Assembly (NCBI GenBank): GCA_039654915.1
Contig: CM077593.1
Span: 39,030,501-39,094,500, forward strand
Length of the DNA stretch: 64,000 bases
Source: Aquilaria yunnanensis
Taxonomy: Eukaryota; Streptophyta; Magnoliopsida; Malvales; Thymelaeaceae
Reading direction: 5' to 3'
The first letter of the stretch is position 1, and each line of letters opens with the position of its first letter. Positions 1-10,639 of the stretch are shown piece by piece. A program made the position numbers and the translations under genes. Below the pieces are notes generated by a model. That model did no database searches and had not been told where the DNA came from. It worked only from the letters and a program-made list of their open reading frames with translations.

Positions 1-421
1 TGAGTTTATGAAGATTTGTGTGCAACGATGCACATGAACACATGCTAGGGCTTCGGCCGAATGGAAATTGTGGTGCGTGTGAGTGTAAATTGTGTGCTTG
101 ATTGTTTGTTTGCATGTGCTAACCAAGTATAGTTAGTGATTATGTTATAGATGTCTCGGTTAACATGGAATGTATGTTGTATATCTGGTATCTTTGTGTT
201 TTATTGTCTTTCTTTGCAGGATTGGAGAGCATAAGGGAGGTTAAGTCTCTGACTTAACCAAATAGACTCAATATGAGTTAGTTTGTATAATGAATTCTAC
301 TGAGTAATGTACTCATGCCCATAAACATTTGTGTTTCAGGAAAAGATATAGAGTTTGAGTGATATTGTGATTAAGTGGGTTGCTTGTGCATGTGCTTGTT
401 AATACCTTCATGCTCAAGGTA
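1..421. repeat. LTR family X, copy X1, first piece
   Basis: This stretch is similar along its length to 48500-48910 (copy X3) and about 24020-24440 (copy X2), including shared blocks such as ttaagtct, ctactgagtaa and tgtttcagga. It is the middle of a long LTR whose left end lies outside the window. The sequence resumes at 3264 after the W1 insertion. The transcriptional strand is uncertain. The right terminus, read on the minus strand, begins TGTCACACCCC, a common plant LTR start, so minus is favoured. No coding capacity is seen. Confidence 0.75.
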
Positions 422-3263
422 TGTTACCACCTCATAAAATGGGAGAATTACAAGTATGTCATAATGGCTAAAAACCATTATATTGTGTAATTCTCACCAT
501 AGTGATTGAAGTGTGAGGGGTAAAAGGCATAATCAACATCTCCTCAAAAGTGTTCCAAGTTGGCAATTTGGTCCCCAAGAAAAGTCTTAAGGATTGCTTG
601 TTTGTCAAGCAACCTATGGACTTTTTTGTAAGATTTTGGAAACTCGGGTACTCAATTGTAAAACTCTCAAGAAAAAGATTTGGCGAGTTATGAGAGGAAT
701 ATGAATGGTATGAAACTGCTATTGGAGGACCAAATTGCTCATGGAAGACAACTAAAGACAAAGAAAACACAAAAAGGCATAAAGGACCTAAGTGTCCTAG
801 TGTAAGCCTTATGATGTGTACGTTTTTTACTTAAGTCAAATGGAGCAATTTGGAGTTTTCCCACTATGGGGGAGGCAGCCAAGGCTTGATAATTAGTCAA
901 CAATGGTGGGCACATGTGTACCAATGAGTTTAAGGCAAAGAGACCATAATTAATGGGAAGGAAAATGACATAAAGCAAGGTTAAGCTTGTTAAGTGTCTT
1001 TTGTGCCCTTAAGCTCATTTAAGGCCATTCAAGTGGCCAAATCACTTATCCCACTCAAGGGATGGCTGGCCAAAGCATGGCAAGAAAGTCAAATGTGGGC
1101 CAAGAAATGAAGACTAAGAAACCATGGTCTTGTAGCAAGGAAAATGACATAAAGCTTAACTAAGGCTATTAAGTGTGTTTTGTGCACTAAAGTCTTTATA
1201 AGTGGTTGTCTTTGTCTTTATCTCCCACATTTGGTTTCTTCCAGCAGAAAAAACGTAGCTTCTCCACCCCCACACTTCTTCCATAGCCACCATACCTCCA
1301 AGATTAAAATTGAAGGCAAAAGAAAGCAAGAAAGGGCAATTGGAAGCTATGTGGTGCTAAAACTTGGGTGCACCTAGGATCAAGCTCCAATTTCAGCATA
1401 CACTCAAGGTAAGGGTTCTCTTGCTCTCATGGACTGTTTTCTGTAATTTTCAAGCAACCATGGAGCAAGGGCTAAGCTTGGAAGAGAGCCATGAGCTTGA
1501 TGAACCAAGCTTAGTGAGGGGAGTGCACTTATTGAAGGTTTTGTGACCTACTGTCAAGTGTACAAAGATGGCAGCGAAATAAGAGTTTTCTAAAGTTTCC
1601 TGGATTTTTTACTGTATTTCCAAACATCCATGACGCTAAGACCATGCTTGGAAGAGAGCAAAAAGCTCTAGGAACCAAGTATGGGTTAATGGAAAAGAAG
1701 CATGGCAAGGTTTCGGCCTTAGTGTTACCATGCTAAAGATGGCAGTAAGAAAGAAGGGTTTCTAGAGCCCAAGGTTAGTACTAACTACTGTTAAAATTCT
1801 CCTAAGGCCAAGCATTAGCTTGAGGAGGGCTGCCATAGTGATTTATTTAAGTTTATTGCATGTTTTACGGACTAACCTATGGTTATTGTTGTTGCTGCAT
1901 TTCATTTGTTTGTTTGTTGTGAATGGCTGCTGCATTTGGTTGCTATATCTTGTATATATGCATTGTGGTTTTTGTGTTTTAGTGTCTTTGGATGCAGGTT
2001 TTAATGAGGATCACATGACCTTAAGATACCAAGTGCTACCCTTACTAAGTTTCTCAATGAAACTTACTCCCCTCAATTCTGTCATTTCAGGTCCAGCAGA
2101 ATGATCACCTTCAAACTAACGTTTGTGGTTTGATTTTTGATCTGAAATTTCAGGTACATGAACTTCCATGTGTCTAGTTATGATCTGGAAATTTTGGTCA
2201 TTTTAGGAGCACATTTGGTAATTTTAATGGTGGTACTTACTGTGTTGTGCAGCAGCTGTCCAGCATCCTATTTATGGAGTCCATTGCATTTCAGGAACTC
2301 CTGTAACTTAGGGTGCGTATTTAGATGAGTTATGAACATATTGTAGTGCATGTATGCATGTACATGTATTGTATGAAAAATGAGACAAGTATGTGAATAT
2401 TTGAGTAATGTTTTGGCTATGTAAGTGATGTGGCGCAAAGCTGCCTAAGTGTGAATAATGGGCTGCTTACTTGTAAATTCTGTTTTGGCCACATAAAGTT
2501 GTTAAATGCAAGGGAATTTACTTCCTTTGTGTAATGGAAATATATGGGATAGCCTTGGAGGGATTTCCCCTTGTCAATGAAGTGTTTACATACCTATGAA
2601 TTTTTGTATGGATAAAATGGTCCAAAAGTTGCCAGAATTTCGACTCTGGATATAAAGTTTAATATCTCCATGTGTAGAATGAAACTTGGTATGAAATTTT
2701 GACCACACCTAGAGGACATATAGACGGTTAACTTGGATTTGGAATTTCTGGATTTAGAGCCCTGTAGCCAAAGATATGACGTTGCAAAGTTGTCTGAGTT
2801 ACTGTTCATTTGGTCAGAATTTCGTAACCAACTTAAAAAATCCATCACTTTGTCCATAGGTGGGCTATTGATGTAAAACAAAATTCCTTGGTTTTCTCTA
2901 AGTCTCTACTTGATAATTTAGCAAAGAAAACATGGGGCTATGTGGCTAGAATGATACAGTTTATTAGTGGAAGTTACAGGTGCAGTAGCTGGCCACTAGA
3001 ACTTAACAAGATTGTCTAATGTGTGGAAGCCAAAACTAAGACTTGTGCTAGTGTTTTCCTTCTTTGCTGCCATGGTGTGCACACAATGTGAATATGTGTG
3101 TGATGGTTGGACCAATATGCAAGTATTTACATAGTGCCCAAGAGGGCCACTTGGGTATGCACACTAAGGGTAGTGTTCTGATGGCCTACAGAACATTACC
3201 AATCCTGGGAGTCTAAATGCACAGTTTTGGCACCATAACTGGACTACCCCGGAGTGGGTAACA
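422..3263. mobile_element. Solo LTR of family W (W1)
   Basis: A 2842-bp sequence starts tgttaccacc and ends gtgggtaaca, so the termini are inverted TGTTACC/GGTAACA. The 5-bp sequence aggta directly precedes it (417-421) and follows it (3264-3268), a target-site duplication. The uninterrupted X sequence in X2 and X3 reads through this point, which confirms the empty site. Homologous copies lie at 49979-52710 (same orientation) and 54632-57122 (inverted). No internal retroelement genes are present, so this is a solo LTR left by LTR-LTR recombination. Superfamily is not proven; a Ty3/gypsy chromovirus origin is likely from LTR size and neighbours. Confidence 0.85.
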
Positions 3264-4222
3264 AGGTATGTGCCAACTTGCCCTTGGCTTGGAATTGGTT
3301 AATATGTGTGCAAGTCTTATTTCTATAGTTTCAACCGAAACTTATGTTCCAAGTTTTGCAGGCTGGGTTAGTGTGGGATACATCTAGGTGGCCAAAATGG
3401 ATGTGTGGAGAATTGCTTTGGTTGTGGTCTTCACATTCATGACAATGAGCATGGCTATTGGACTAGTACTGTTGTGTGTGCTTCTCTATGGCACACTTAG
3501 GGTACTCTTTGGAGAGTAAAGTTCCCTGGGTTGTAAGGCAAAATTTGGTGAGTTTGGACAATGGGGCAAATCTTGGCATGTGCCCAAGTTAGGTGTACTC
3601 TTTAGACTACTTTTCTGTACATGTATGTAGTCTCGGGTTCACTTAGGTTTTGTTGTATCTTGTGTACTTTTGGACACCAAATTATGCTCGAATGATGTTG
3701 GTTTGGATGTGTATTCGTTGGAGGCTTTTAACCTAAGTTATGACATGTTCTTTTGATGAATGATGTGTTTGTGCTCCAAACCCCCTGTGAATTATTCTAG
3801 GCCGAGAGCTCATATGCATAATAAACTTGATTTTCAAACATTATTAGATTGTGGGCTTCTTTGTTTCCATGCATTTTAGCACACTTGAAAGTTTGCACAT
3901 CTGAACACTTTACTATACAAGTGTGTGTCTTGCTTATATTGCAAGTTATCTATTATTACCTTGCTAGATATGCAAGTTATGGATTTACAGCCTTGCTTGT
4001 ATTGCAAGTTAGTGGTTTGGGCCTTGCCTTGTGCTACAAGAAATTAAATAGAACATCCTATAAGCCTCCTGGGCCACCTCCCAAGCCCATAACTTAAGAA
4101 AATAAGACTTAAAGCCCATTACAGAAAGTTGGCTGAATTAATTGTGGTTATTAACACTTAAAATTAAACTTGTTTGATAACTTTCTGGGTAGTTGTTGGT
4201 GAGTGGCACTGAGTGTGCATAG
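3264..4222. repeat. LTR family X, copy X1, second piece
   Basis: Continues the X LTR after W1 and matches about 25890-26750 of X2 and 48910-49800 of X3. It contains repeated short phrases such as cttgcttgtattgcaagtta that also recur in X2 and X3. It ends where element A inserted. No convincing gene is present. Confidence 0.75.
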
Positions 4223-4747
4223 TGATAGCCAAAGGCTATCGCCTCAATCTGGCCGAACACCCTGCCACAACAATGGCCAGAAGAACTGGCGCTTCCCGGG
4301 AACAGGTGGAATCATGCACCTCGGGAGATAGCCGGAGAGCTCCGAGCCTCGGCACGCCAGTAAAACTTGAGGACTCCATTCGCCCCCCCAAGGTTGTGAA
4401 CAGCGCGCCTTCGGAGAAGTGGCACCAGACATTGCTGCCCGAACATGATATCCCCGAAGGCGGAACTCCCTGGAACTGGGAACCCCCGAACTGAGGGTAT
4501 GATTCCCGAAGAGGCTCTGTCCGAACTAGAGGACGACCTCGCCCAGGGACCTCGGGAGTACGGCAGGAGCATTTATGGAAGCATTTAAGGAAGCCTCTGA
4601 CACGTCCCACCACAGATGTAAAAAGTCGCCCTGACGCGCAGACGCCATCAGAATCATATCATGGCCCGTCTCAGCACAAGGCTCGAGGCCATCTAGTTAC
4701 CAACTATCTGTCCCCTACGCCCAGACGTTCAGGAGCATCCGACCGCA

Positions 4748-4789
4748 CACGTGTCATGATCTGAACGGGCTAGGTATTCCTATATATAC
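4748..4789 (+). promoter_or_regulatory. LTR promoter: G-box and TATA box of element A
   Basis: CACGTG at 4748-4753, within cacacgtgtcatg, is followed 27 bp later by a TATATATA run at 4781-4788. This is a plausible RNA polymerase II core promoter with an upstream bZIP/bHLH-type site. The same pair is in the 3' LTR and in both LTRs of B, and the G-box survives in all more diverged LTRs of the window. A start site about 30 bp after the TATA box (near 4810-4820) is inferred. Confidence 0.7.
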
Positions 4790-4930
4790 AGGAAATAAAT
4801 ACTTGACAGGAGGTTGGCAGGCCGGATATACAGCTCCCACACCCTGAGAAAATACCAGGCGAGACTTTTCTGCCTTTCTCTTTGAGCTAGTGACTTTCTC
4901 CTTCTTCCGGCCACCACTGACTTGGGCGTC

Positions 4931-4968
4931 GGAGGCTCCCCCCCCGGAAAAACACTCCGGGGGCCTCC
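4931..4968 (+). promoter_or_regulatory. Conserved LTR hairpin of the 5' leader
   Basis: An inverted repeat CCCCGGA / TCCGGGG (4942-4948 and 4956-4962) encloses a 7-nt loop AAAACAC. Outer arms GGAGG and CCTCC can extend the stem. It falls about 150 nt after the TATA box, so it would be in the transcript leader. The same hairpin is in all related LTRs of the window, with a compensated change in element C. Role unknown; packaging, dimerisation or translation control are possibilities. Confidence 0.65.
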
Positions 4969-5058
4969 TAACCCTGTTTACCAGCTTTTCAGGTACTCTC
5001 CTTGGGGCGATCCACCTTCCAGGCGTTCTTCCTCCTAGAAGTCTCCTCAACAGTCATC

Positions 5059-8000
5059 ATGACTCACAACGATGAGGCCTTAGGCCATCATTTGGCGCCG
5101 TCTGTGGGAACCCGCTCGCAGATTGCCGTCGTTGAGACTCGGCGTTCTAAGGACAAGGGACTCCCAAGGTCCTCGTCCGCGCCTGAGATACAACCAGCCG
5201 CTGAGCAGACACTCCCAGAGACTTCTACGCCCGAGGAGGACCGCCCTCTGGTAATCACCATGAGCTTCTTGAGGGACTTTCAGCGCTCGGTCGTTGCTGA
5301 AATGACTCAGCAGATCGACCGAAGATGGCCACAGCAGTCACAGGCCCAGAAACCCTCCTCATCAACACGCCCTCAGGAGAGAAGCCCCAAGTCTACACAC
5401 CGCAGTTCAGAAAGTGGAGATCCTCGCGGAGAATCATCCACAGAAGATATAGCCCTCGGGAAACGGCCTGTGGGACAAACCGGGTCCAAGCGACCGAGAG
5501 TCTCACAGCGAAGCAGTTCGTCGCCCGAGGCGAGGGCCCTGACCCCTCCGCGCCGAACTCGCTCCCCGAAAAGGCGCCGTCGATCTCCCTCCCGCGAAAA
5601 TGGTCCTAGCGCCACTGCGCTTATGGAAAGGATATTGGCACGGCTGGACAGAGTGGAGAAGCAAGTGACCAGAAAACCCGTTTGGGACAGGCTGTCGGGG
5701 GCATTATGCGAAGATGGCTCCCCGTTTATTCACACCGTCGTTGAGGCAGCTATGCCAGGCGACTTCAGAGTGCCTAGGCTGGAGATCTATGATGGCCGGA
5801 CTGATCCACAGGCCCATCTGACGAAGTACAGGCGGAGCATGATAATGCACGGAGCTGATGACGCTACCATGTGCAAATGCTTTGAAGTCACCCTCACGGG
5901 CCCAGCAACAGCATGGTACAATTCGTTGCCCCCAGGGACTATCACTGAGTTTCAGGAGTTGTCCACAGCCTTTACCCAGCAGTTCATTGGGAGCAGGCCG
6001 ACGGCCAAAATGCCTGTACAGATGTTCGACATAGAGCAGAGAAACGGAGAGACGATCCGAGACTATGTCGAACGATTCAACAGGGAAGCACTCAGCGTCC
6101 CGGACTTCTGGCCCGAAATCCGCATCCTCGCTATGACACGGGGCCTTCGGCGTGACTCACAGCTGTTCTACGAGTTCTCAAAGGACCCCCCGGAGACCCT
6201 CGGAGAATTTTACCGAAGGGCAGAGCAGCACATGACAGCCGAGGAATTGAGGATGGCGGGGCCGAAGTCTGATCATCACCGCGCCGAAGGGTCCAGCCAG
6301 CAAGCTTGGCATCTTTCTGAACATACAGGTCGACCACGGCGAATGCGAGGAAAGAAACCTCAAAGTTTCACACCCTTGAGCACGACACGGACCAACATTC
6401 TCATGGCGCTGGAAAGGCAAGGGACGCAGATTCGGCGGCCAAAGGCCATGGCCGCCGATAATAAGAAGAATGCCAAGAAGTTCTGCCAGTTTCATCGCGA
6501 CCACGGTCATGACACCGAAGACTGCTTCCAGCTGAAGAAGTACATAGAGTCGCTGATCAAACAGGGCCAACTTTGCAAGTACCTGCGGATGCCCTCCCCA
6601 AAGGGCAGAAAAGAGGAGGAAGAGAGGGCCGAAAACGAGGACTATGACTCCGACAGGCGGAGAAACAGAAGTCCAAAAAGGCGCCTTCCACCTCCAGTAG
6701 GGGTCATCCAAACCATCACCACGGGGCTCCCATCCTCGGAAAGAAAGCGGAAGGCCAGAGAGATTGCGGTTATGGAGTATCAAAGTCCATCAAAGAAATT
6801 GGCTCGCAAAGATGGCTCCACTGTCGTCTTCCCCCACGATGACCCGCTGCTGATAATGGCGAGAATAGGGAACTGGGACGTCAAGAGAGTGTTGCTTGAT
6901 GATGGCTCAAATGCTGACGTCCTATTCTCGCACTTACTGCCGAGCTTGGGCATCTCCAGCAGCGAGCTGAAACCTGTCACCACGCCCACCTTCGGCGTTG
7001 GGCCATCCGAACTACCCGTCCTCGGATGGATCGACCTCCCTTTGATGATGAAAGGCACTTCGGTAGACGGAGCAGCTGAGTTGTACGCGTCCACAATGGC
7101 AAGATTCATCGTCATGGACGTCCCGTCTTCGTACAACGCCATCCTTGGAAGGCAGACTCAGGGGAACCTGCACATTCGCCCCGATGTGAAGTACTTGACT
7201 GTCACATTCGCCACCAAGGATGGAGATGCAGAGGTCTTCATCGACCAAGCCGAGGTAAGAAAGGTGTTTGTAGAAACACGAAAGGCTCCGGCAAACAGCT
7301 CTACACAAACGGTGGAGGCAAAGGCGCAGGAGAAAGGCAAAAAAGGAGATCCCGCAGAAGCAGAAACGGAAGCAGTAGATCTTGTCCCAGGACAATCTAC
7401 CCGAATAGGGAAGAGCTTGGCCAAAGGTGATAAGGAAAATCTTGTATCCTTTCTGCTAAAAAATAAAGATCTGTTTGCCTACTCGCCGAAAGACATGCCA
7501 GGAGTGAACCCTGGCATAATACAGCACAGCCTCAAAGTAAGCCCGGAAGCAAAACCTATCAGGCAAAAGAAACGAAGCATCTCAGCCCACAAAAGCAACT
7601 TTGTGAAAACCGAAGTCCAGCGCCTATTGGATGCTGAAGTTATCAGGGAGGTAAAATACCCCGAATGGTTAAGCAACGTGGTCATTGCCACAAAAGAAGG
7701 TAGCAGCAAACTCCGGATGTGCATTGATTTCAGAAACTTGAACGATGCTTGCCCGAAAGACTCATTTCCCCTCCCGCCAATAGATCAACTGGTAGATTCA
7801 ACGGCCGAATACGGGCTCCTGAGCTTCCTAGATGCCTTCAGCAGCTACCATCAGATAAGGATGGACCTCGAAGATGAAGAGAAAACTGCCTTCATCACCG
7901 AGGGAGGAACGTACTGCTATATCAGAATGCCCTTCGGGCTGAAAAATGCAGGAGCCACCTACCAGAGACTGATGAACAAGGTCTTTAAAGACCAAATGGG

Positions 8001-10557
8001 GAGAAACATGGAAGTATATGTTGATGATATGATAGTAAAAAGCAAGCTGCTTGGCTACCACGTTGCAGATTTGGAGGAAACCTTCCAAAAGCTCAGAGCC
8101 TTCGGGATTCGCCTTAACCCCGAGAAGTGTATCTTCGGGGTGACGTCGGGAAAATTCCTTGGGTACATGGTATCCGAAAGAGGCATCGACGCCAACCCTG
8201 AGAAGATTAAGGCTCTGCTTGAGTTCCGAACTCCTGCCACAGTTAAAGACGTGCAGAGACTAACCGGAAGAATAACCTCTCTGAGCAGGTTTATTTCCAG
8301 GTACGGAGATAGGTGTAGACCTTTCTTCAAAGTCCTCACAAAGGCAGCAAAGATGGAAGGCGACCTCGGAAGAAACAATCATCCCTGGGATGAAGATTGC
8401 CAAAAGGCCTGGGAAGAACTCAAAGTCTACCTGGCCAGCCTGCCGACTCTGCGACAACCTCGGGAGGGAGAACCCCTCGTACTGTACCTCGCCGTCACAG
8501 AAAAGGCCGTGAGCTCGGTCCTGATAAAAGAAGAAGCGCCGAAACAATGGCCGGTCTACTACGTCAGCAAGTCCCTGCATGGCGCCGAAGTCAGGTACCC
8601 TTTGCTTCAAAAAGCTATATACGCCTTGGTGCTTGCAGGAAGAAGACTGCGACCATATTTCCAGGCTCACCCCATCATCGTCCGGAGTAGTCTACCACTA
8701 CGGGATGTTATGAAGAGAGTTGATCATTCGGGAAGGCTCTCCAAGTGGTGCATAGAGCTTGGCGAACACGAAATCACGTATGAGCCTCGGAAGGCCATAA
8801 AAGCCCAAGCATTGGCAGATTTTATCGCCGAAATACCCACCACTGAGGAGAACCACTCAGATCCGAAAGAAGGTGAGCCAGAATGGACCTTGCATGTTGA
8901 CGGAGCCTCGGGGTCCGAACACCAGGGAGCTGGAATAATTATCAGAGGACCCGAAGGCCTAGAGGTGATGAAGGCTATCAAGTTCAGCTTCAACGTCACC
9001 AATAATGTGGCTGAGTATGAAGCCCTCATAGCGGGATTACGCTTGGCCAGAAAGATTGGCGTGAGAAACTTAAGGGCTCACAGCGATTCCCAGCTGGTAG
9101 TTCGGCAGACGGCAGGAGATTATGGGGCGAAGGACCCAATCTTGGCAAAATACCACGAGCTGGTAACAAAACTCATCCAAGAGTTTGACGCCGTGCGGAT
9201 CGAAAATGTACCCCGGCGGAATAACACTGAGGCAGATTGCTTAGCGAAGTCCAAAACATACACCGAGGTGCTAGATCATCCAAGCATCTCCGTGCTAAGC
9301 GTAACGACCTCGGGAATGGGGTGGAAGGACCCCATAAAGAGATACCTCGCAGAAAATGAGCTTCCCGAAGACGCCGGCAATGCTGCAAGACTGCGAAGAC
9401 GCGCCGGAAGATTCTTCCTGATTGGTGAAGAGTTATATCGGCAAGGATATGCAAATCCGCTGCAGAGATGTGTGGGCAAAGAGGATACTGAGATGGTCCT
9501 CGAAGAAGTCCACGAAGGCATGTGCGGCTCGCACATTGGAACTGATGCCCTTGCAGCAGTGATACTCCGCCAAGGATACTTCTGGCCTACCCTGAGAAAG
9601 GACGCAAGGCAGTTCGTCCAGAAGTGCGGTAGTTGCCAGAGACATGCAAAAATCCAGAGGATACCCTCGGAAATGGTAACGTCGGCAGACTATCCTTGGC
9701 CCTTCGCAGTCTGGGGTATAGACCTCATTGGGCCACTCCCCACAGCGCCCGGAGGCGTGAAATTCTGCGTGGTAGCAGTGGACTATTTCTCAAAGTGGGT
9801 AGAGGCAGAACCACTAGCAACTATCTTGGCAAAAGAAGTGCAGAAATTCGTATGGAAAAACATCGTATGCAGATTTGGCATACCGAGGGTACTAGTAGCT
9901 GATAATGGATCCCAGTTCATAGACAAAGGATTCCAGGAATTCATCAGCGACCTCGGAATAAAGATGCACTTCGCCCCAGTAGCTCACCCCCAAAGCAATG
10001 GGCAGGTGGAAGTATCAAACAGGACCATAAAAGATGGCCTGAAAAAGAGACTTGGGGAAGCCAAGGGGAAATGGCCAGGAGAACTCCAAAGTGTATTGTG
10101 GAGCTACCGAACGACGCCACGAAGAGCCACAGGGGAAACTCCCTTCTCACTCGTCTTCGGAACAGAGGCCATTATCCCAATAGAGATAGTTCAGCCTTCA
10201 ATACGGGTGCAAGTATTTGATGAAGGCGGAAACGACCTCGGTCTGAGAACTAAGCTCGACCTTGTGGCCGAACACAGAGAAATAGCCGAGCTGAGAAGAA
10301 AAGCTTTCCAGCAAAGAGTGGCCGCGGCTATCAACTTAAAAGCCAGGCCAAAAGAAATCAAAAAAGGAGGCCTCGTTCTCCAAAAGGCCGACTTTGCATC
10401 CCGAAGGCCATCTCACGGAGTACTTCGCGCAAATTGGGAAGGACCTTATCTGGTTCTCGCCGAAGTACGAAAAGGCGTGTACAAGCTTGGCGACGCCGAA
10501 GGCGTAGAATTGAAAAACACTTGGCATTCAGACGCCCTGAAAAAATTCTACGCCTAA
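5059..10557 (+). CDS. Gag-pol polyprotein of element A (single frame)
   Basis: An open frame of 1832 codons. The first ATG (5059) is inside the LTR, 32 nt before its end, and the frame reads through the primer site. It encodes an Arg/Ser-rich N-terminus, Gag core (about residues 233-400), a CX2HX4HX4C knuckle (476-489), an aspartic protease with DDGS (614-617), reverse transcriptase with YVDD (987-990), a first RNase H, a second RNase H (D1281, E1319, D1343, D1393), and integrase with HHCC (H1485, H1492, C1523, C1526) and DDE (D1555, D1615, E1651) residues. Compared with B, the RT motif FSGYHQI reads FSSYHQI (residue 929) and the next segment MDPED reads MDLED. No frameshift or stop is present. 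The product would supply the particle, protease, reverse transcriptase and integrase. Activity is not shown. Confidence 0.95.
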   Translation: MTHNDEALGHHLAPSVGTRSQIAVVETRRSKDKGLPRSSSAPEIQPAAEQTLPETSTPEEDRPLVITMSFLRDFQRSVVAEMTQQIDRRWPQQSQAQKPSSSTRPQERSPKSTHRSSESGDPRGESSTEDIALGKRPVGQTGSKRPRVSQRSSSSPEARALTPPRRTRSPKRRRRSPSRENGPSATALMERILARLDRVEKQVTRKPVWDRLSGALCEDGSPFIHTVVEAAMPGDFRVPRLEIYDGRTDPQAHLTKYRRSMIMHGADDATMCKCFEVTLTGPATAWYNSLPPGTITEFQELSTAFTQQFIGSRPTAKMPVQMFDIEQRNGETIRDYVERFNREALSVPDFWPEIRILAMTRGLRRDSQLFYEFSKDPPETLGEFYRRAEQHMTAEELRMAGPKSDHHRAEGSSQQAWHLSEHTGRPRRMRGKKPQSFTPLSTTRTNILMALERQGTQIRRPKAMAADNKKNAKKFCQFHRDHGHDTEDCFQLKKYIESLIKQGQLCKYLRMPSPKGRKEEEERAENEDYDSDRRRNRSPKRRLPPPVGVIQTITTGLPSSERKRKAREIAVMEYQSPSKKLARKDGSTVVFPHDDPLLIMARIGNWDVKRVLLDDGSNADVLFSHLLPSLGISSSELKPVTTPTFGVGPSELPVLGWIDLPLMMKGTSVDGAAELYASTMARFIVMDVPSSYNAILGRQTQGNLHIRPDVKYLTVTFATKDGDAEVFIDQAEVRKVFVETRKAPANSSTQTVEAKAQEKGKKGDPAEAETEAVDLVPGQSTRIGKSLAKGDKENLVSFLLKNKDLFAYSPKDMPGVNPGIIQHSLKVSPEAKPIRQKKRSISAHKSNFVKTEVQRLLDAEVIREVKYPEWLSNVVIATKEGSSKLRMCIDFRNLNDACPKDSFPLPPIDQLVDSTAEYGLLSFLDAFSSYHQIRMDLEDEEKTAFITEGGTYCYIRMPFGLKNAGATYQRLMNKVFKDQMGRNMEVYVDDMIVKSKLLGYHVADLEETFQKLRAFGIRLNPEKCIFGVTSGKFLGYMVSERGIDANPEKIKALLEFRTPATVKDVQRLTGRITSLSRFISRYGDRCRPFFKVLTKAAKMEGDLGRNNHPWDEDCQKAWEELKVYLASLPTLRQPREGEPLVLYLAVTEKAVSSVLIKEEAPKQWPVYYVSKSLHGAEVRYPLLQKAIYALVLAGRRLRPYFQAHPIIVRSSLPLRDVMKRVDHSGRLSKWCIELGEHEITYEPRKAIKAQALADFIAEIPTTEENHSDPKEGEPEWTLHVDGASGSEHQGAGIIIRGPEGLEVMKAIKFSFNVTNNVAEYEALIAGLRLARKIGVRNLRAHSDSQLVVRQTAGDYGAKDPILAKYHELVTKLIQEFDAVRIENVPRRNNTEADCLAKSKTYTEVLDHPSISVLSVTTSGMGWKDPIKRYLAENELPEDAGNAARLRRRAGRFFLIGEELYRQGYANPLQRCVGKEDTEMVLEEVHEGMCGSHIGTDALAAVILRQGYFWPTLRKDARQFVQKCGSCQRHAKIQRIPSEMVTSADYPWPFAVWGIDLIGPLPTAPGGVKFCVVAVDYFSKWVEAEPLATILAKEVQKFVWKNIVCRFGIPRVLVADNGSQFIDKGFQEFISDLGIKMHFAPVAHPQSNGQVEVSNRTIKDGLKKRLGEAKGKWPGELQSVLWSYRTTPRRATGETPFSLVFGTEAIIPIEIVQPSIRVQVFDEGGNDLGLRTKLDLVAEHREIAELRRKAFQQRVAAAINLKARPKEIKKGGLVLQKADFASRRPSHGVLRANWEGPYLVLAEVRKGVYKLGDAEGVELKNTWHSDALKKFYA
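5093..5111 (+). other. Primer binding site of element A
   Basis: tggcgccgtctgtgggaac starts 2 nt after the LTR end and is identical in element B at 31189-31207. The TGGCGCC start is the complement of a tRNA 3' end of the form GGCGCCA. I could not match the whole 18 nt to a particular tRNA from memory. The site lies inside the gag reading frame. Confidence 0.8.
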
Positions 10558-10639
10558 GGTTGAGCGGAAGAAATATATTGTACAAAAAAATATTCTAAGT
10601 ACAGGATGGTCCGGAGAAGAATGGTCTTGAGAAAATTTT

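Larger units (their letters stand above)
4223..5090 (+). repeat. 5' LTR of element A
   Basis: 868 bp, beginning tgatagccaa and ending ggccatca, with TG...CA termini. It holds a G-box and TATA box near the middle, a hairpin at 4931-4968 and the gag start codon at 5059. It is about 97% identical to the LTRs of element B and shares blocks with diverged LTRs at 42263, 51689 and 61806. Confidence 0.96.

Noticed and set aside
1820..2104. Hydrophobic small protein in family W LTRs
   Set aside because: Shared by W1 and W3, but in W2 the frame meets a stop. It looks like LTR sequence, not a selected gene.
5002..5058. Longer start of the element A polyprotein
   Set aside because: The codon at 5002 is TTG, not ATG, and B lacks an equivalent extension. 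The ATG at 5059 is conserved.
6178..6783. Long minus-strand open frame (201 aa) overlapping gag in A, and its copy in B
   Set aside because: It is a frame shadow of the constrained gag sequence. It has no recognisable domain, promoter or conserved start.
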